DNA of 64,000 nucleotides from Pelodera strongyloides (GCA_036852015.1 JAANDG010000138.1:1-64000), one strand, 5' to 3'. Positions 36,601 to 46,565 are shown, counted from the stretch's first letter. Notes: generated from the sequence alone by a model not told the origin. A program made the numbers and translations.

Positions 36601-39342
36601 TATATGAGTCAAAAATTAAAGAAGAAGAAGAGTAAAGTTGAAGGCTAAGTGACTAACAATCTACACTGGATAAATGTAAAAGAACTAGAACAAATTGCGA
36701 AGCAAGGTAAATTCAAATCAGTTCTGATGAAAAAAAGGCGCATACGTATTGATAAACGAAATTTAGCACGAAATACAAAGTGACGAACACGAACTCCAGA
36801 AACGAGTGAATCAACGAGCGCAAGTGAACTAACTTTGCAATCAATCAATACAGGTACAATCGCTCTAGCAAAAGAACCGCAGAGGAATGGTGCTAATCGG
36901 CGGTGTGCAATGGAAGTCAAATGAAAACGAAAATGTCGGTGAGATTGCACTTTCGGATAAACGATAATGAAAATAACAAGGACGAACTCTGGGAAATACT
37001 ACACTACTTATATATAGCACAAAAATAACTATTATGAAGATTAAAACTAATATCCGCATAAACAGGGTTAAACTCAACAAAAAATAATGACTGCGCTTCG
37101 CTTGCGGGTCGAAGAAAAAATAATCGGCTGCGTGCATGCACAATGCATGGTTACTGTAGCTATTGGCCTTGCTGCAAGATATCCCCGAGGTGAATATCTC
37201 AGTGAGGGCACTGCAAATTGTAATGTTTGCACAAAAATTGTGTTTTATTTACCTTTTAGTTAATAAAAAAGGCATAAAATATAGGGGGTATTTTCAGTGA
37301 CCGCGTCCCTTTAAGAATTTCGGAGTGGGTAAAGGAAGCTAAGACTGTCCTTTAGATTCCTTTAATGCCTTTGACGTTTTATGATACTGTAGCTGTGAAT
37401 CTATTCCAGAGTTCTCGTGTCTCTGTTGTCTGGCGTCGACCCGTCCCTCTCGTTCTCTTCACATCAACATCGTCGTCTGTCCTCTCTTCTACACAAATTA
37501 TTCCGAATCCAGCCGGTAATTGGTGGAGAGTCGGAACCGTTGATAGCCAATTTTAAGTCGAAGACTTTTATGTGAGTACTTGTGGTACAGTCTGTTGTTT
37601 GTAGTCTGGTACTTATTGTAGTCTGTAGTCATTTGTGTGCATAGACTATGCTGGGGTGGAAGTGGACAGCTGATGTAATTTCGCCATGGTAAGTGTCTGA
37701 ACCGTCTGATTTGACTGACTGACTCTGGATTTTGACGACGTAAATAACATTGAAAGTCTGGTACTGTAGAGTGTATGTACATCTATAACGCAGCGAATTT
37801 AATCAGGAAACCCGATACTGTAACAACCAGCTCCCTCAAAAAAACATTATTCGTTCCTGGGTGTGTGCTCTCTGGATTGACACATTTTGCAATCCAACTT
37901 ACATTTGTAGGAGGACGACCCACTTCAATCCGGAGATTCCACCAGTGAAGCCGCCAACGCATGAGAAGAAGCTGAGAGAGGTGAGGAGCAGTGTTACCGT
38001 ATGAGGCGTTCTCCGACACGAGAACCCGACTCCCTTTAAAGCGAAATACCGGCCGGTTTTTGAAACGCATCATGAACAATTGAATTCTTACGTATATATG
38101 CTAATTTGTTCGAATTCAGCTAGATTTTTTATTCTAATATATGCTGATCTGCATAAGCTGCATAAGAACGCTGGTGTCTTGCTGTGTTTCAAAAACCGGC
38201 CAGTATTTCGCTTTAAAGACTCAGACTCATATTTGGGCTCCAGATTACGGCAGCTTCATGGTAGCATTGTTTCGCATGAGCGAGTTAGCCCACCGCCAGA
38301 TTTACTTTACTTTATACAGTATCTGAAAACCCTTTGTGATTGACACTTTTGCAGCTGGGAATTCCGTTGAGCCGTTTGTTTGGAGTATCGATTTGTCCCC
38401 AGCGAACCATTCGAATTGGACATCATTTTGTTGGCAACCACTCGGACGTGGAGGAGACAAGTGATGTGTGAGTAGGAAGTTTTAAAGTTGATGGGTTTAA
38501 GTCTGAGCGTAGACATAGGGCGGTCATTTAGGTAACTATTAGCGGCTTATCACCTTAGCAAGTGTGCATTTGCATGGGTACTGAATGAATAACTATAGGC
38601 TACGGTGATATTCGTGCACAGGAAAATAAAATAATTGCCGAAACCGCAGAAAAGCCCTCGTTAGTCCATCACCTAAACCAAACCAAAAAGCCGTCTGCCG
38701 ACTGGTTCGTGACCAGTTGATGACGGGCCAATGAAACTTGGTCACCACATGGTTCCGAAGAGGCCACCAAAAAAAAACCGTGAATTGTGAACCGTTATCA
38801 AATGGTTTTAGGTTTTACCCATTTCTCATGTGATAGAATCTTTATGAAGCGGCGTCTTTGCGTTATTTCCGGTTCCACTGATAGGCCTGATTAGAGCTCT
38901 CACTGACTTTGTTCTTTGTTTAGGTTGGGAGGTCTTCCCCGTTCGGCCCTCGTTCAGTACGCCTACTTTCTTGCGCTGATCGGAAAAGTGTCGAATAGTA
39001 CCACTGTGGAGAGCGCCTTTGGGTAGGTTCTTTAATTATTTTACTCTTTGTTCGAACTTTAAATAAACTCATACCTTTGTATTTTGATAGTAAAAGGAGT
39101 GAACGTTTTTCAATAAATGTGGTTTAACATTCTTCCAACTTTTTGTGAATGGGCAACTTAAAAATTATATTTTTCCCAGTAAACTGTTCCCGGAAAGTGG
39201 ACCACAAGCTGCGAGAAATCTGGGAGCTTCTGAGAAAATTGGCACCGTTCCAAATGAAGGCCTTGAGGAATCTTTTCTTACTGTAGCTGAGGAGTTGAAA
39301 GTTCCAGAACATTGGATACGAAGAGAGCTTGTCCTTAGTTAG
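20092..39342 (+). CDS. Unrecognised 465-residue protein, 13 coding exons
   Basis: Exons 20092-20262, 20705-20792, 21191-21303, 21796-21855, 32781-32862, 33295-33381, 33981-34074, 34371-34466, 37410-37571, 37911-37980, 38355-38467, 38924-39022 and 39180-39342 all have AG/GT borders and join in phase to one 465-codon frame (stop TAG). The start is the first ATG after an acceptor-like ACTTCAG at 20073, which could be a trans-splice site or a 5'-UTR intron. The N-terminus is acidic and Ser-rich (EETIEDEEADLLP); a basic run RTARRKQRAN follows; the C-terminal half reads through SLLSGVDPSLSF, KPPTHEKKLRELGIP and ALVQYAYFLALIGKV. No signal peptide or clear membrane span is seen, so it is probably intracellular. 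I do not recognise the family. The fourth intron is 10.9 kb and holds an antisense gene; a 2.6-kb inverted-repeat element sits in the intron after 34466. Confidence 0.72.
20837..21016. mobile_element. TTAA MITE, 180-bp family, copy 2
   Basis: Begins TTAAAGCGAAATACCCGCCG and ends CCGGTCGGTATTTCGCTTTA in inverted orientation. It lies 44 bases downstream of the exon ending at 20792 and occupies almost half of that 398-bp intron. Confidence 0.92.
21860..21904. repeat. ATT/TTA microsatellite
   Basis: A run of about 14 ATT triplets starts almost at the donor of the exon ending at 21855. Confidence 0.95.
21905..25008. other. Intron sequence without a confirmed exon
   Basis: This is the first part of the 10.9-kb intron of the 13-exon gene. 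It contains a hairpin at 23545-23617 and a G-rich, GGTGAGGGTGACG-like stretch at 23220-23370. Open stretches at 22609-22860 and 22890-23070 look somewhat coding-like, but the known exons on either side already join in phase without them. Confidence 0.5.
23545..23617. repeat. Inverted repeat with 20-bp arms
   Basis: ATGAATTTGAACTGCGAAAT is answered about 30 bases later by its complement TTTCGCAGTTCAAATTCAT. This is a short foldback remnant in an intron. Confidence 0.75.
25009..26356 (-). CDS. Small secreted protein, nested antisense gene
   Basis: Four exons read right to left: 26356-26336, 26155-26074, 25634-25501 and 25167-25009, with donors GTAAGT, GTGAGT and GTAAGT and matching phases. They give 131 residues from an ATG to TAG. 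The N-terminus is a textbook signal peptide: the hydrophobic run IITHLLLLLVLG lies across the first junction. The mature part is basic and polar (RIHRLRHARE, KRRHKAHNNPEYF) with one visible Cys (NCPHVAD), then a beta-strand-like segment VKIEVTWTKDATIWVKVDNG. A GT at 25055 could extend the gene; I kept the first in-frame stop. It lies inside an intron of the plus-strand gene 20092-39342. I do not recognise the family. Confidence 0.6.
25300..25495. mobile_element. TTAA MITE, 180-bp family, copy 3
   Basis: Left end TTAAAGCGAAGCGAAATACC carries a 5-base internal duplication; right end is AAAACCGGCCGGTAGTTTGC plus TTAA. Its right TTAA forms positions 6-9 of the intron that starts at 25500 in the nested minus-strand gene, so the last base of the GTAAGT donor comes from the element boundary. 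Confidence 0.9.
26782..27360. mobile_element. 580-bp inverted-repeat element
   Basis: The outer ends are inverted copies of GAGGCCGTTTTCACCAACAT continuing with TTACTTCTGTCA. The same end motif recurs inside: near 26893 (TTTCACCAACATTTACTT), and near 27264-27290 in the other orientation. TACTTAGGTTAAGTA and TTAACCTAAGTACC pair as well. It looks like a MITE with repeated or nested termini; no open frame of note. Confidence 0.82.
27699..28015. repeat. Tandem duplication of about 180 bp
   Basis: Two imperfect copies share TTCTCAG, GGTAATATTAATGGTATA, CGGTAAGTAAAAACT and CATAAATATTT, with offsets of about 180-190 bp. Both copies carry an acceptor-like TTCTCAG and a donor-like GGTAAGTA, but the second has in-frame stops, so I do not call exons. 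Confidence 0.6.
28445..28902. mobile_element. TTAA foldback element, copy 1
   Basis: TTAAAGGGAGAGGCCCATGA at the left is matched by TCGTGGGCCTCTCCCTTTAA at the right. The inverted arms run about 140 bp and pass through CAATTTACTTGCACAGAATG, AACAGTTCGG and CAGGTACCG. A second copy is at 46846-47294. It is non-coding. Confidence 0.93.
28994..29072. repeat. CT microsatellite
   Basis: Interrupted (CT)n runs. The long Arg/Glu open frame on the opposite strand is a by-product of this repeat. Confidence 0.95.
29073..32780. other. Intron sequence, mostly featureless
   Basis: This is the last part of the 10.9-kb intron. It contains a (GA)n run at 30657-30690, a purine-rich stretch near 31310-31370 and a 53-bp palindrome at 31831-31883. 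I found no phased exon on either strand. Confidence 0.5.
31831..31883. repeat. 53-bp near-perfect palindrome
   Basis: ATACTTTAATCAAACAA at the left and TTGTTTGATTAAAGTAT at the right begin two 26-base arms around a single central base. The only differences are two positions that can wobble-pair in RNA. Confidence 0.88.
33669..33775. mobile_element. 107-bp TTAA MITE
   Basis: The ends are TTAAAGCGAAATGTTAGCCC and GGGCTAGCATTTCGCTTTAA, with arms continuing through CCTTTGGAAAA. It shares its outermost TTAAAGCGAAAT with the 180-bp family and also shares its right TTAA with the neighbouring copy. Confidence 0.92.
33772..33958. mobile_element. TTAA MITE, 180-bp family, copy 4
   Basis: Clean copy from TTAAAGCGAAATACCGGCCG to CGGCCGGTATTTCGCTTTAA. 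It abuts the 107-bp element with a common TTAA and ends 22 bases before the exon at 33981, leaving only the pyrimidine tract and AG between element and exon. Confidence 0.95.
34678..37314. mobile_element. 2.6-kb TTAA element with long inverted ends
   Basis: The element is bounded by TTAA. Outer 35 bases of both ends are identical inverted copies beginning TTAAAGGGACGCGGTCACTG and running to CCCCTATATTTTA. Weaker similarity continues for about 140 bp (AACTAAAAGG, AATAAAACACA, GATATTCACCTCGGGG). The interior is AT-rich with no transposase-like open frame. On the minus strand there is a TATA box near 37018-37006 and splice-like borders. An open stretch at about 36281-36053 has a hydrophobic start (SRSFAVLLFSFLVRG) and a CAHHPCVW motif, suggesting cargo or a captured gene piece. 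It lies wholly in the intron between exons ending at 34466 and starting at 37410. Confidence 0.9.
38036..38216. mobile_element. TTAA MITE, 180-bp family, copy 5
   Basis: TTAAAGCGAAATACCGGCCG at the left and CCGGCCAGTATTTCGCTTTA at the right. It sits in the 374-bp intron following the exon that ends at 37980. Confidence 0.94.
38690..38835. repeat. Dispersed GACCAGTTGATGACGG repeat
   Basis: GACCAGTTGATGACGG, TTGGTCACCA and TTTTACCCATTTC recur in the same order near 55905-56043, and a more distant relative lies near 19440-19530. This is a dispersed repeat within an intron of the 13-exon gene. Confidence 0.55.
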
Positions 39343-39355
39343 GCACCTAGCACTT

Positions 39356-39752
39356 TTAAAGCGACATAACAACCTGTTTTTGAAACGATGGACAACTGCA
39401 TTTCTATGTTTTTTTGCTAAGTGGGCTCGAATTCATTCGAACCATACTCTTTTGCATCATGGGAATGCACCAAAGTTTTACAAAAACCAGTGTTGTACCG
39501 CTTTACTCGGTGAATTTATTTTACAACTGCTTGATTTACAATTTGCAAGCATATACCTTACATTTAATCGAGCATTTATTGCAAGTAATATGCTTGCGAC
39601 TTCGCGATAATTGTGTAAAGCTGTATAACTGTCGGTTTTTGAAACGTGTGTGTATGAATGTATGTCACACCTGTATTCCAATGTAGTGTACCCAAATAAC
39701 TGTTCGATTTTTCCAAGGTCTGTTTCAAAAACCGGCCGTTATATCGCTTTAG
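39356..39752. mobile_element. Diverged TTAA MITE just after a stop codon
   Basis: TTAAAGCGACATAACAACCT at the left and AAACCGGCCGTTATATCGCT at the right mark an old relative of the 180-bp family. A third end-like motif (GCTGTATAACTGTCGGTTTT) near 39619 suggests two elements, one nested. It begins 13 bases after the stop of the 13-exon gene, so it makes up much of that gene's probable 3' UTR. Confidence 0.82.
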
Positions 39753-40202
39753 AGGAACATTCGCTTAACTTCCATTTTGTTTTTATATTAACTTGCTTTT
39801 TCTCTTGGTAATTTTCGGTAGTTTCCGAAGCTCGCATTTAACCACCATTGACTAGCAATGGCATAACGATCTATTTTAGATAATGTGTTTGTATTGTGTA
39901 TTAAATTGAAATAGTTTTCGTATAGAATTGTAATTTTTATACTTTTTTCTATACGTTTACGTTCTGCCTCTGCCATAATACCTCGTAACCTCATGTATAT
40001 CTCTTTACCTCTTGTTTATTTCCAGGGATTGTTGTTTTCTGAGATTAATATATGTTTTTGTACACGTTACCATTTTAGTTGGACGAGAGATTTGGTTGAT
40101 TTTTGAATACATTATGGTAACTTTTTGCTAACTTCTCTCATGACTCATTATGTATTGTAGAATAGATAATGGAGCGATTTAGCTTGCAGCTCTGAGACCA
40201 TA

Positions 40203-40313
40203 TTCACCACTCAGTTCCCCATGGGGAATTCCCCGTCTTTTTCTCTGCTTGTCTCACAGTAGAATGCTATTTTCTGTCCCCAGGCAGGGAATCGGAGTGG
40301 TGAATATGGCCTA
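40203..40313. mobile_element. Short inverted-repeat element
   Basis: CCATATTCACCACTC at the left is matched by GAGTGGTGAATATGG at the right, about 110 bp apart, with CATGGGGAATTCCCC inside. A non-coding MITE-like relic. Confidence 0.75.
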
Positions 40314-40909
40314 TGATCACGTACTTGGGGGTAGCTAATATTCTTGTACCCCTACATGTGTATTCTAGCTCGGCCACAGGATACAGGAGATCTACGCATC
40401 CATTTCAGTTTTTATATTATTTCCACATCAGCACTTTTTCTAACTTGCACCTTGACTAGTTTGCTTTATTATGTATTATCTGCTTTATTTGTTCATATAC
40501 TTGATCCTCATTTTGTTCTACACCGGTTTATATCATGTTGTTAAAGTTGAATTATCCGTTTGTATTGAATGTTTGTGTAATTACTGTATTTTATTGTAAA
40601 GTGTTGTTATAAATAAAAAATAAAAATTGATAGAAAAGGATGTTGGTTTATTCGTCCCGTAAACAGTTGTGAGAGTAAATACAATATAGGTTTTTCTTTA
40701 CGGTTTAGCTTACGGATGTCTCTTATGGGGGAATCGAACCTGCTTCGTAATTATCAGCGTAGTGTTTATGTTTTGAGTAGACTTCGTATTTTATTTATAG
40801 TATAGAATAGATTGTACTAACAGTAAGTAGTAAATAGTCACTGTTTTCATGGAGTAAAAAAAGCCTAACAATAAGGTGGTGAATTGGATACGTTTCTCAT
40901 ACTAAGTAT

Positions 40910-42506
40910 ATGTACAGAGAAAACGCAACGAGCAGTGAGCTTGTGTCCGTATTGTCAAATTTACGCTCATTGTTGGGACCTTCGCTGATTTCAGCTGATA
41001 GCGTGAATGTCTCTGAATTTGCCAAGAAAATACCCTGCGCATTTTTCGCCGCGCACCATTTTCTGAAACAGCACCGTCGGATGCTGCATTCGTGCATTCC
41101 ATTGTTGATGAATATTCATGTGCTCGACAGTAACTTTCCACTCATCTACGGTATCAAAAGTGAGTTTTTATAAATGCTCTTGTTCATGCTTTTTCCGTAT
41201 TTGGAATATCTAGGGCTTGTTAGCGTTCAATGACTTGGACGCAACGGGCTGTACAACTTTTTCGCATCAAATATTCCCCAAAGTATGCTTATTTTTAGAG
41301 TTACGCATATGAGACCCTTTCTGTTAATCTAGATATTTTGAAGAGCTAACAAGCTCATTTCCTCGTCTGACACGAAAGGGTGATAACTAAGGGTTTATAT
41401 TAAATCTAGATTTATTCCCCTCCCGTCGTCTAGGGGTAACGGGGGTCGTATTCCCCAACAGTTCCATGTGCATTCAACGTTTGCTACTTTTTCATAAATG
41501 CAATGTCTGGGTCTCTTGATAAGAATACTCTTATGCTTTTTCTGCGGTGCGCCTGTTTTCGCTGCTGCCCCCACACAAGCTCCCGCTCCTCAACAGGAGG
41601 GAGCCTGGGATAGTTGTGTAAAAGTTTGCTCCTTTGCTCTCCCTCAGGGCGCTCCACAGATATTTGTCTATCTTAGTAACTAACCCATCGTCTCTTGTAG
41701 ATTCTAGTCTCTTTTCCTACAGGATCCCCCACCATCCATTTATAATTGAATGAACCGTGCCATGTTCGAAGTTGTCGGAGAACAGTTGGCCCTGGTTTGC
41801 CATCGGAACGCGATATTGATTTGTTTGCTCTACGAGATCACTAATCGATTTGATTAGGGTTGTTTGACGGACCAGGTCAGACAAACAAAACAGCTAATGT
41901 TGAATTGCTCTCTGTTTTGGTTTTTCCTTTGTGGTGGCCTTGTATGGCTTGTGAGCTCATTGTCAAGCTCGAGCAATAATATTATTCATATTGTCTGGGT
42001 CTTTACGGTTGTAACAAGTTGTTGACTTATCAGTGGGATATACTCACTAATCAATTCGTTACCGCGGCGTACATCTTGCTACTTCTGTTGCGAATAATTT
42101 GCGGTTTCTGCTATAACTATAAGGAGTGCATTGTTACGTTTTCACTCATCTCACTGTACTTGTTGAACGTTTCTATAAAACACTTAGGGGTGCGGTATAA
42201 CGTTAAATTATTTGGTAATTCGATGTAGTAAAGCTGAACACGCTACGCTTGTCCGGGGTGCGTTGTCGCTGTAGTTTAGTACCTTTTTTTCGCTCCAGAT
42301 GCGCTGGTTGCGCACACAACCAGATCATTGTACAACGCTGCGGTTGGTGCTGAAAATTAATAGAATTTGGAGAATTTGAAACGTTTAGAACCTTTGCGCA
42401 ATACGTGGAAAATAAACTGTATAACACACAGGACCTTTTGCGTTATACATTGTCTGAAACATCAAGCACAGAATCATGTCACATTTACCCAAAGCATATA
42501 TTTTAG
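40910..42506 (+). CDS. Possible two-exon gene of unknown product
   Basis: The first exon (40910-41159) starts at an ATG and reads through SSELVSVLSNLRSLLGP, SVNVSEFAKKIPCAFF and RRMLHSCIPLLMNIHVLD up to a GTGAGT donor, leaving phase 1. A second open block after AATAG at 42363 reads FGEFETFRTFAQYVEN, KLYNTQDLLRYTLSE and ends at a TAG at 42504; its phase fits. Composition is clearly protein-like in both, but the acceptor at 42363 has a weak pyrimidine tract and exons may be missing between. I do not recognise the family. Confidence 0.42.
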
Positions 42507-42786
42507 CCTTTATTATTTCATAAGTATCTGTTTATTTATATTTATTATTTAATCTATTCTATGCATGGGATTTCATTTCATCACCGGCTGTACGATTTCA
42601 TTCGGTTGCACATTTTTTATTATTTCAATGGGTTGTAGGTCATGTTAGGGATTACACGAGACTAGAATTTTACCAGTTTATGACTCAGAAAAGCGAGGAT
42701 GGATTTTTTTACTTTACGTTTACTTTTACTATTACCATTTATTGTTTGATTTGTGATTGGTTGAGAGGCTAAACTTGAAATCTCAG

Positions 42787-43021
42787 AAATATTCGAAGAC
42801 ATCAAAAGCAAAATAATGTGTTTATTTCAAACTTCAAACAACCTATGTCCATACACTTACAATCCTCGAGTGGCGCGCGGCGAAAACTTGGCGCTGCGAC
42901 TAAATACGTAATCGATGCAGCAGCACAAATCGTGCTCGGCGATTTCGCCCTATCATCGTCAGGTCTTCGCGAACGGATACTCCATGCACTCGCAAGTCGC
43001 AAGCACCAGGCGCGAGACTAG
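42787..43021 (+). CDS. Possible terminal exon of unknown gene
   Basis: After an acceptor-like AAATCTCAG an open stretch ends ARRKLGAATKYVIDAAAQ, VLGDFALSSSGLRERIL and HALASRKHQARD with a TAG. The amphipathic, alanine-rich helix pattern looks coding. It needs a phase-2 partner, which I could not place, so it may belong to the gene starting at 40910 through another exon. Confidence 0.35.
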
Positions 43022-43695
43022 TGAAGGCTGAGCGCAGGCGTGCGATAGTTTATACGCCCTAAGTTTTACATTGCAGTTATTTATGAGAGCGTTGTCAATG
43101 CGTTTATGAACGGATTTTTGTTCCTTAGCTACCTGGAATATTCCATAGAAACGCTTGGCATCGACTTTTATTTTTAATGGAAATTTTTTATTTTTTGCAT
43201 TGGAAATTTTATCTCTTCAAGTAAGGAATAAGCGCACTTCGCAAGCTTGCGTTCCAGCATTGGCCAACTAATAATCTTATTATAAGTAATATCCTAATTT
43301 TAGCGTTTGGCGATGGGGAACGCACTATTAATAATCTCGCGTCACCTGTAGCTAAATGTTGGACTTGAAACGCATCAATTACTGCTGTTTTTTTGTGAGC
43401 TAACTCGAAAAATACCACCAAATTTGGCGTGTTTTTTTTTGTAAATCACGTATTTTATGTCATTCGCACTTTCTTCTTTCACGTAAGACAATCAGAGTTT
43501 GTTGATTGTAGGAAAACTATAAAAATAAGCAAAAAGTTACCCCCCCCCATGGTAAATCTGCTACACAAATTTAAGGCGCTTACGGCGTTTCCTTCGTATG
43601 GTTTGCATGAAGTTGTGTGAAAAGCAACCTGCCTTGTTCAAGAGGATTTCGCTCTCTTATATACCAAGTTTCAAGTGTTTAGCCGATTTTAATAG

Positions 43696-43802
43696 GTGCC
43701 GTGCGGAACACAAAATGACTCAAAAAGGCGCCATTGTAGTTGAAGTTTGGTCTAGAAAGACTGGTGCTTTCCAGATACTAGACGTATACTATCGAGGCGC
43801 AG
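43696..43802 (+). CDS. Isolated coding-like exon
   Basis: Between an acceptor-like TTTAATAG and a strong donor CAG/GTATGT the frame reads MTQKGAIVVEVWSRKTGAFQ and ends DVYYRGA in phase 1. No partner exon was identified. Confidence 0.28.
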
Positions 43803-44495
43803 GTATGTGCTTTTGCTGTACTATATATTTATACTGTCCACGGAGTTTCTATGGATGTATATAAGATAATACTATGCATATAAACTAGTGTAATTATACA
43901 AAAGCATCAATTTACAAATAAAAAGGAACAAATATGATAGTGCAGATATCTATTTACCCGAATGAGTGCTCTTTCCTCGGCATTTGCATAAGAATGAACT
44001 GTGACAAAAGTTTCGGATCAGTCATGCTTTCTCATATATTTGTAAACATTCACATCGCACACTCTTTCGCACAGTGTTTACTTTCTGATAATAAAAAAAA
44101 ATTCGGTGAATATGGAATTTTACGCCCATTGCGTACTGGTTACGTAAAGGTTGCGTGTGGAGTGAACGCGTTTTTACTTTTAACATTTACAGCGAATATG
44201 CCAGGCAAATTTTGCTTTTAGATTGTTTCAGACACTGTAGCTTCTGAGCTGTAGCTGTAGCAAGGCTAATTTCTGATTGTCTTTCTAGCCATCTCGAGCG
44301 ATGCAACTGAACTTTCTACTTTATAGTATGAGAACACATTTGAGCGCTAACAAGTTGTTTCTCTTGAGCTCGAAGCCGCAGCTACCAGTTTCTTCATGCT
44401 TCGAGTTTCTTCTTTCGGAAAGCTGTGTTGTAGTGAAACAAGTGAAACTCTCACTTTCGTGGCTCCCACTCCTTTCGACCTGTCCCTCCATTCTC

Positions 44496-44537
<42 letters not shown>

Positions 44538-45924
44538 CCTCGTTAACATGATCTCTAATTAACACCCTCTCTAGCTCGCTGAGTCTCCCGGCAGGCCATT
44601 GTCCTTGTTTTTGGCGGGAACTCTCTCCCTTGTACAAACATCTGTTTTCCAACTCCCGCACAGTTTTCGCCTCTAGCTAGATGCATCCAGCAGCATTTAG
44701 CGACGTTTGCCTAATTAGCATATTTAGACTAATTAGCATATGTTACTTTGTATTTATGCTCATTCAGTTATGACTTACATAGTTAGCGAAAATGTTACAG
44801 TAATCGGCAACGCGGTATATTCTTATTTTGCCGTGTCCGTATAGATTGCTGATGCTTTGTTGGTTCGATTTCTACGTACAATTATCACTTGATCTTTATG
44901 AAAATGTCTATCATCTTTATATAAGCTACATTCGAACAAACTACACATTTTTATAAATTCGGCAACAAATAAAAAGCTAAAGTGCCGTAATTTTACCTTT
45001 ACCTCTACCTTTGGAACCCTTCAACAATTTTCAACCACGTTCTCCGTTTTCACATTCTTTATTTTTGCGACTTCCATTGTATATGATTAATTATAATTAA
45101 CGCTTTATAAACTACAATTAGCGTTTATTAAACTTAGGCTATACATCGTAAAAACCTCGTCGTCCAGTTGGCCATGCCAAATGCCTCAGGAAACTCTTAA
45201 AAGTTTTCAAGACAGACCGACTGCAATTCACTGTTGTGTTGCGGGATTGTTGTAATAAGATATAGCGGTTTGTGGGCCGAAAAGTGGAAAAGACTTCTGT
45301 CCCGGGCGGGACGAAACCCCCTTACATTCCCTTTAATACTAAAAGTGCAACTTTGCACTTTTGATGCTATTTGTGTACGCAGATATTTTAATTTGGTACT
45401 ATGACATGGCTTATAATAAATTTCGAACATTATAGGAAAGCTTCTCGCATATGAGAATGATGACGTGTATGTATGTGCATATGTATCAACAATTTAGTAG
45501 TGCCTACTCCATCCCTTTAAAATCGCCAGCTCTTAGGCTACACTAAAGGAGTGACCTTTACTTTTTACATAACATAAAAAGATAAGTCCATAAATAACTT
45601 GTATTGCTTATTCACGCTCATCCGTGACTGAAGAACGACCAGTATCCAAACTGAGGGGCTTTTAGCTGTTTTTCATAGCTTTCCCAGTTAATAAAAGTAT
45701 TGCTCCATTAGAAAACCAGCTCAAGTTCCTAAGCTCAACCCAAAAGAGCTTTTTTCTAGCTACTTCTCTTAGATACAGCCCTCCGCACCCCATTTACTCT
45801 CTATTACAGTTTTCTTTCCCTAGTACACTATAAGAATGTGACAGTGCGTGACAAATGGTTATGGTTAACAAAATATGCACATGTCAGCATTCTAATGCGC
45901 GGGAAGCGTAACTATATAGACTAT
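43803..45924. other. Intergenic, CT microsatellite, no clear gene
   Basis: The only distinct feature is a (CT)n run at about 44493-44540. Open frames over it and beside it are composition artefacts. I see no exon pair with matching splice phases here. Confidence 0.55.
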
Positions 45925-46363
45925 TTCATCCTGTTTTAAATCTACGAAAAGAGGCCAATAATTTGAATAGGATTCTATAAAAAGTGGACAATATAAAATA
46001 TAATATCCTCCTGAGCTTGCGCTCAAAGAAGGCCTTTTTATTACCCAAACTGGGTCATTTCTTTTATGCCATTAGTTTTCCTATTATTAACTGGATGGCG
46101 CGCTAATCTGGAACACGTTTACCGTCTATGCTATTCTAAAAGCCGCTTCAGATAGTAGCACATACATTTAGTACTGAGAAGTTAATTTCTGTAAAAATCG
46201 GAAGACTGATTGCATAAATCATAAATGAAATGCCCCAGTTTGGGTAATAAAAAGGCCTTCTTTGAGCGCAAGCTCAGGAGGATATTATATTTTATATTGT
46301 CCACTTTTTATAGAATCCTATTCAAATTATTGGCCTCTTTTCGTAGATTTAAAACAGGATGAA
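45925..46363. mobile_element. Near-perfect inverted repeat, 137-bp arms
   Basis: Left arm 45925-46061 and right arm 46227-46363 are reverse complements with one visible mismatch (GGGTCATTT against GGGGCATTT). Arms begin TTCATCCTGTTTTAAATC and contain CTCCTGAGCTTGCGCTC. The 165-bp spacer is unrelated. No TTAA border is present. The near identity implies a recent origin or ongoing arm conversion. Confidence 0.93.
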
Positions 46364-46438
46364 ACCCAAACTTACCATTCAAGGACTCTTTTCCACGATA
46401 AAATATTGTCCCCTTTTCACATGACCTAATTTACATCA

Positions 46439-46565
46439 AAATTTTGGATCGCAGTAAATAGTTGATTTCCATAGTGGGCATGCAAATTTACAAGTCATTT
46501 TGCAAGCCAACACAAAATTTGCATGCCCACTATAGAAATCAACTATTTACTACGATCCAAAATTT
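46439..46565. mobile_element. 127-bp foldback MITE
   Basis: Arms of about 50 bp: AAATTTTGGATCG and AGTAAATAGTTGATTTC on the left, their complements on the right, with one or two differences. The spacer is only about 25 bases (TTACAAGTCATTTTGCAAGC). Confidence 0.9.

Noticed and set aside
36645..36950. 101-codon minus-strand frame inside the 2.6-kb element
   Set aside because: No homology or motif recognised; kept only as possible cargo, not annotated as a gene.
41498..41683. 61-codon open frame with a signal-peptide-like start
   Set aside because: The hydrophobic start and Ala/Pro stretch are suggestive, but there is no splice or homology support, and such frames arise by chance in AT-rich intergenic DNA.
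42812..43002. Minus-strand open frame opposite the candidate exon
   Set aside because: The plus-strand reading has better composition and an acceptor; the minus reading is its shadow.
43209..44661. Various 60-100 codon frames on both strands
   Set aside because: Apart from the block at 43696-43802 they lack splice borders, and several cross the CT microsatellite.
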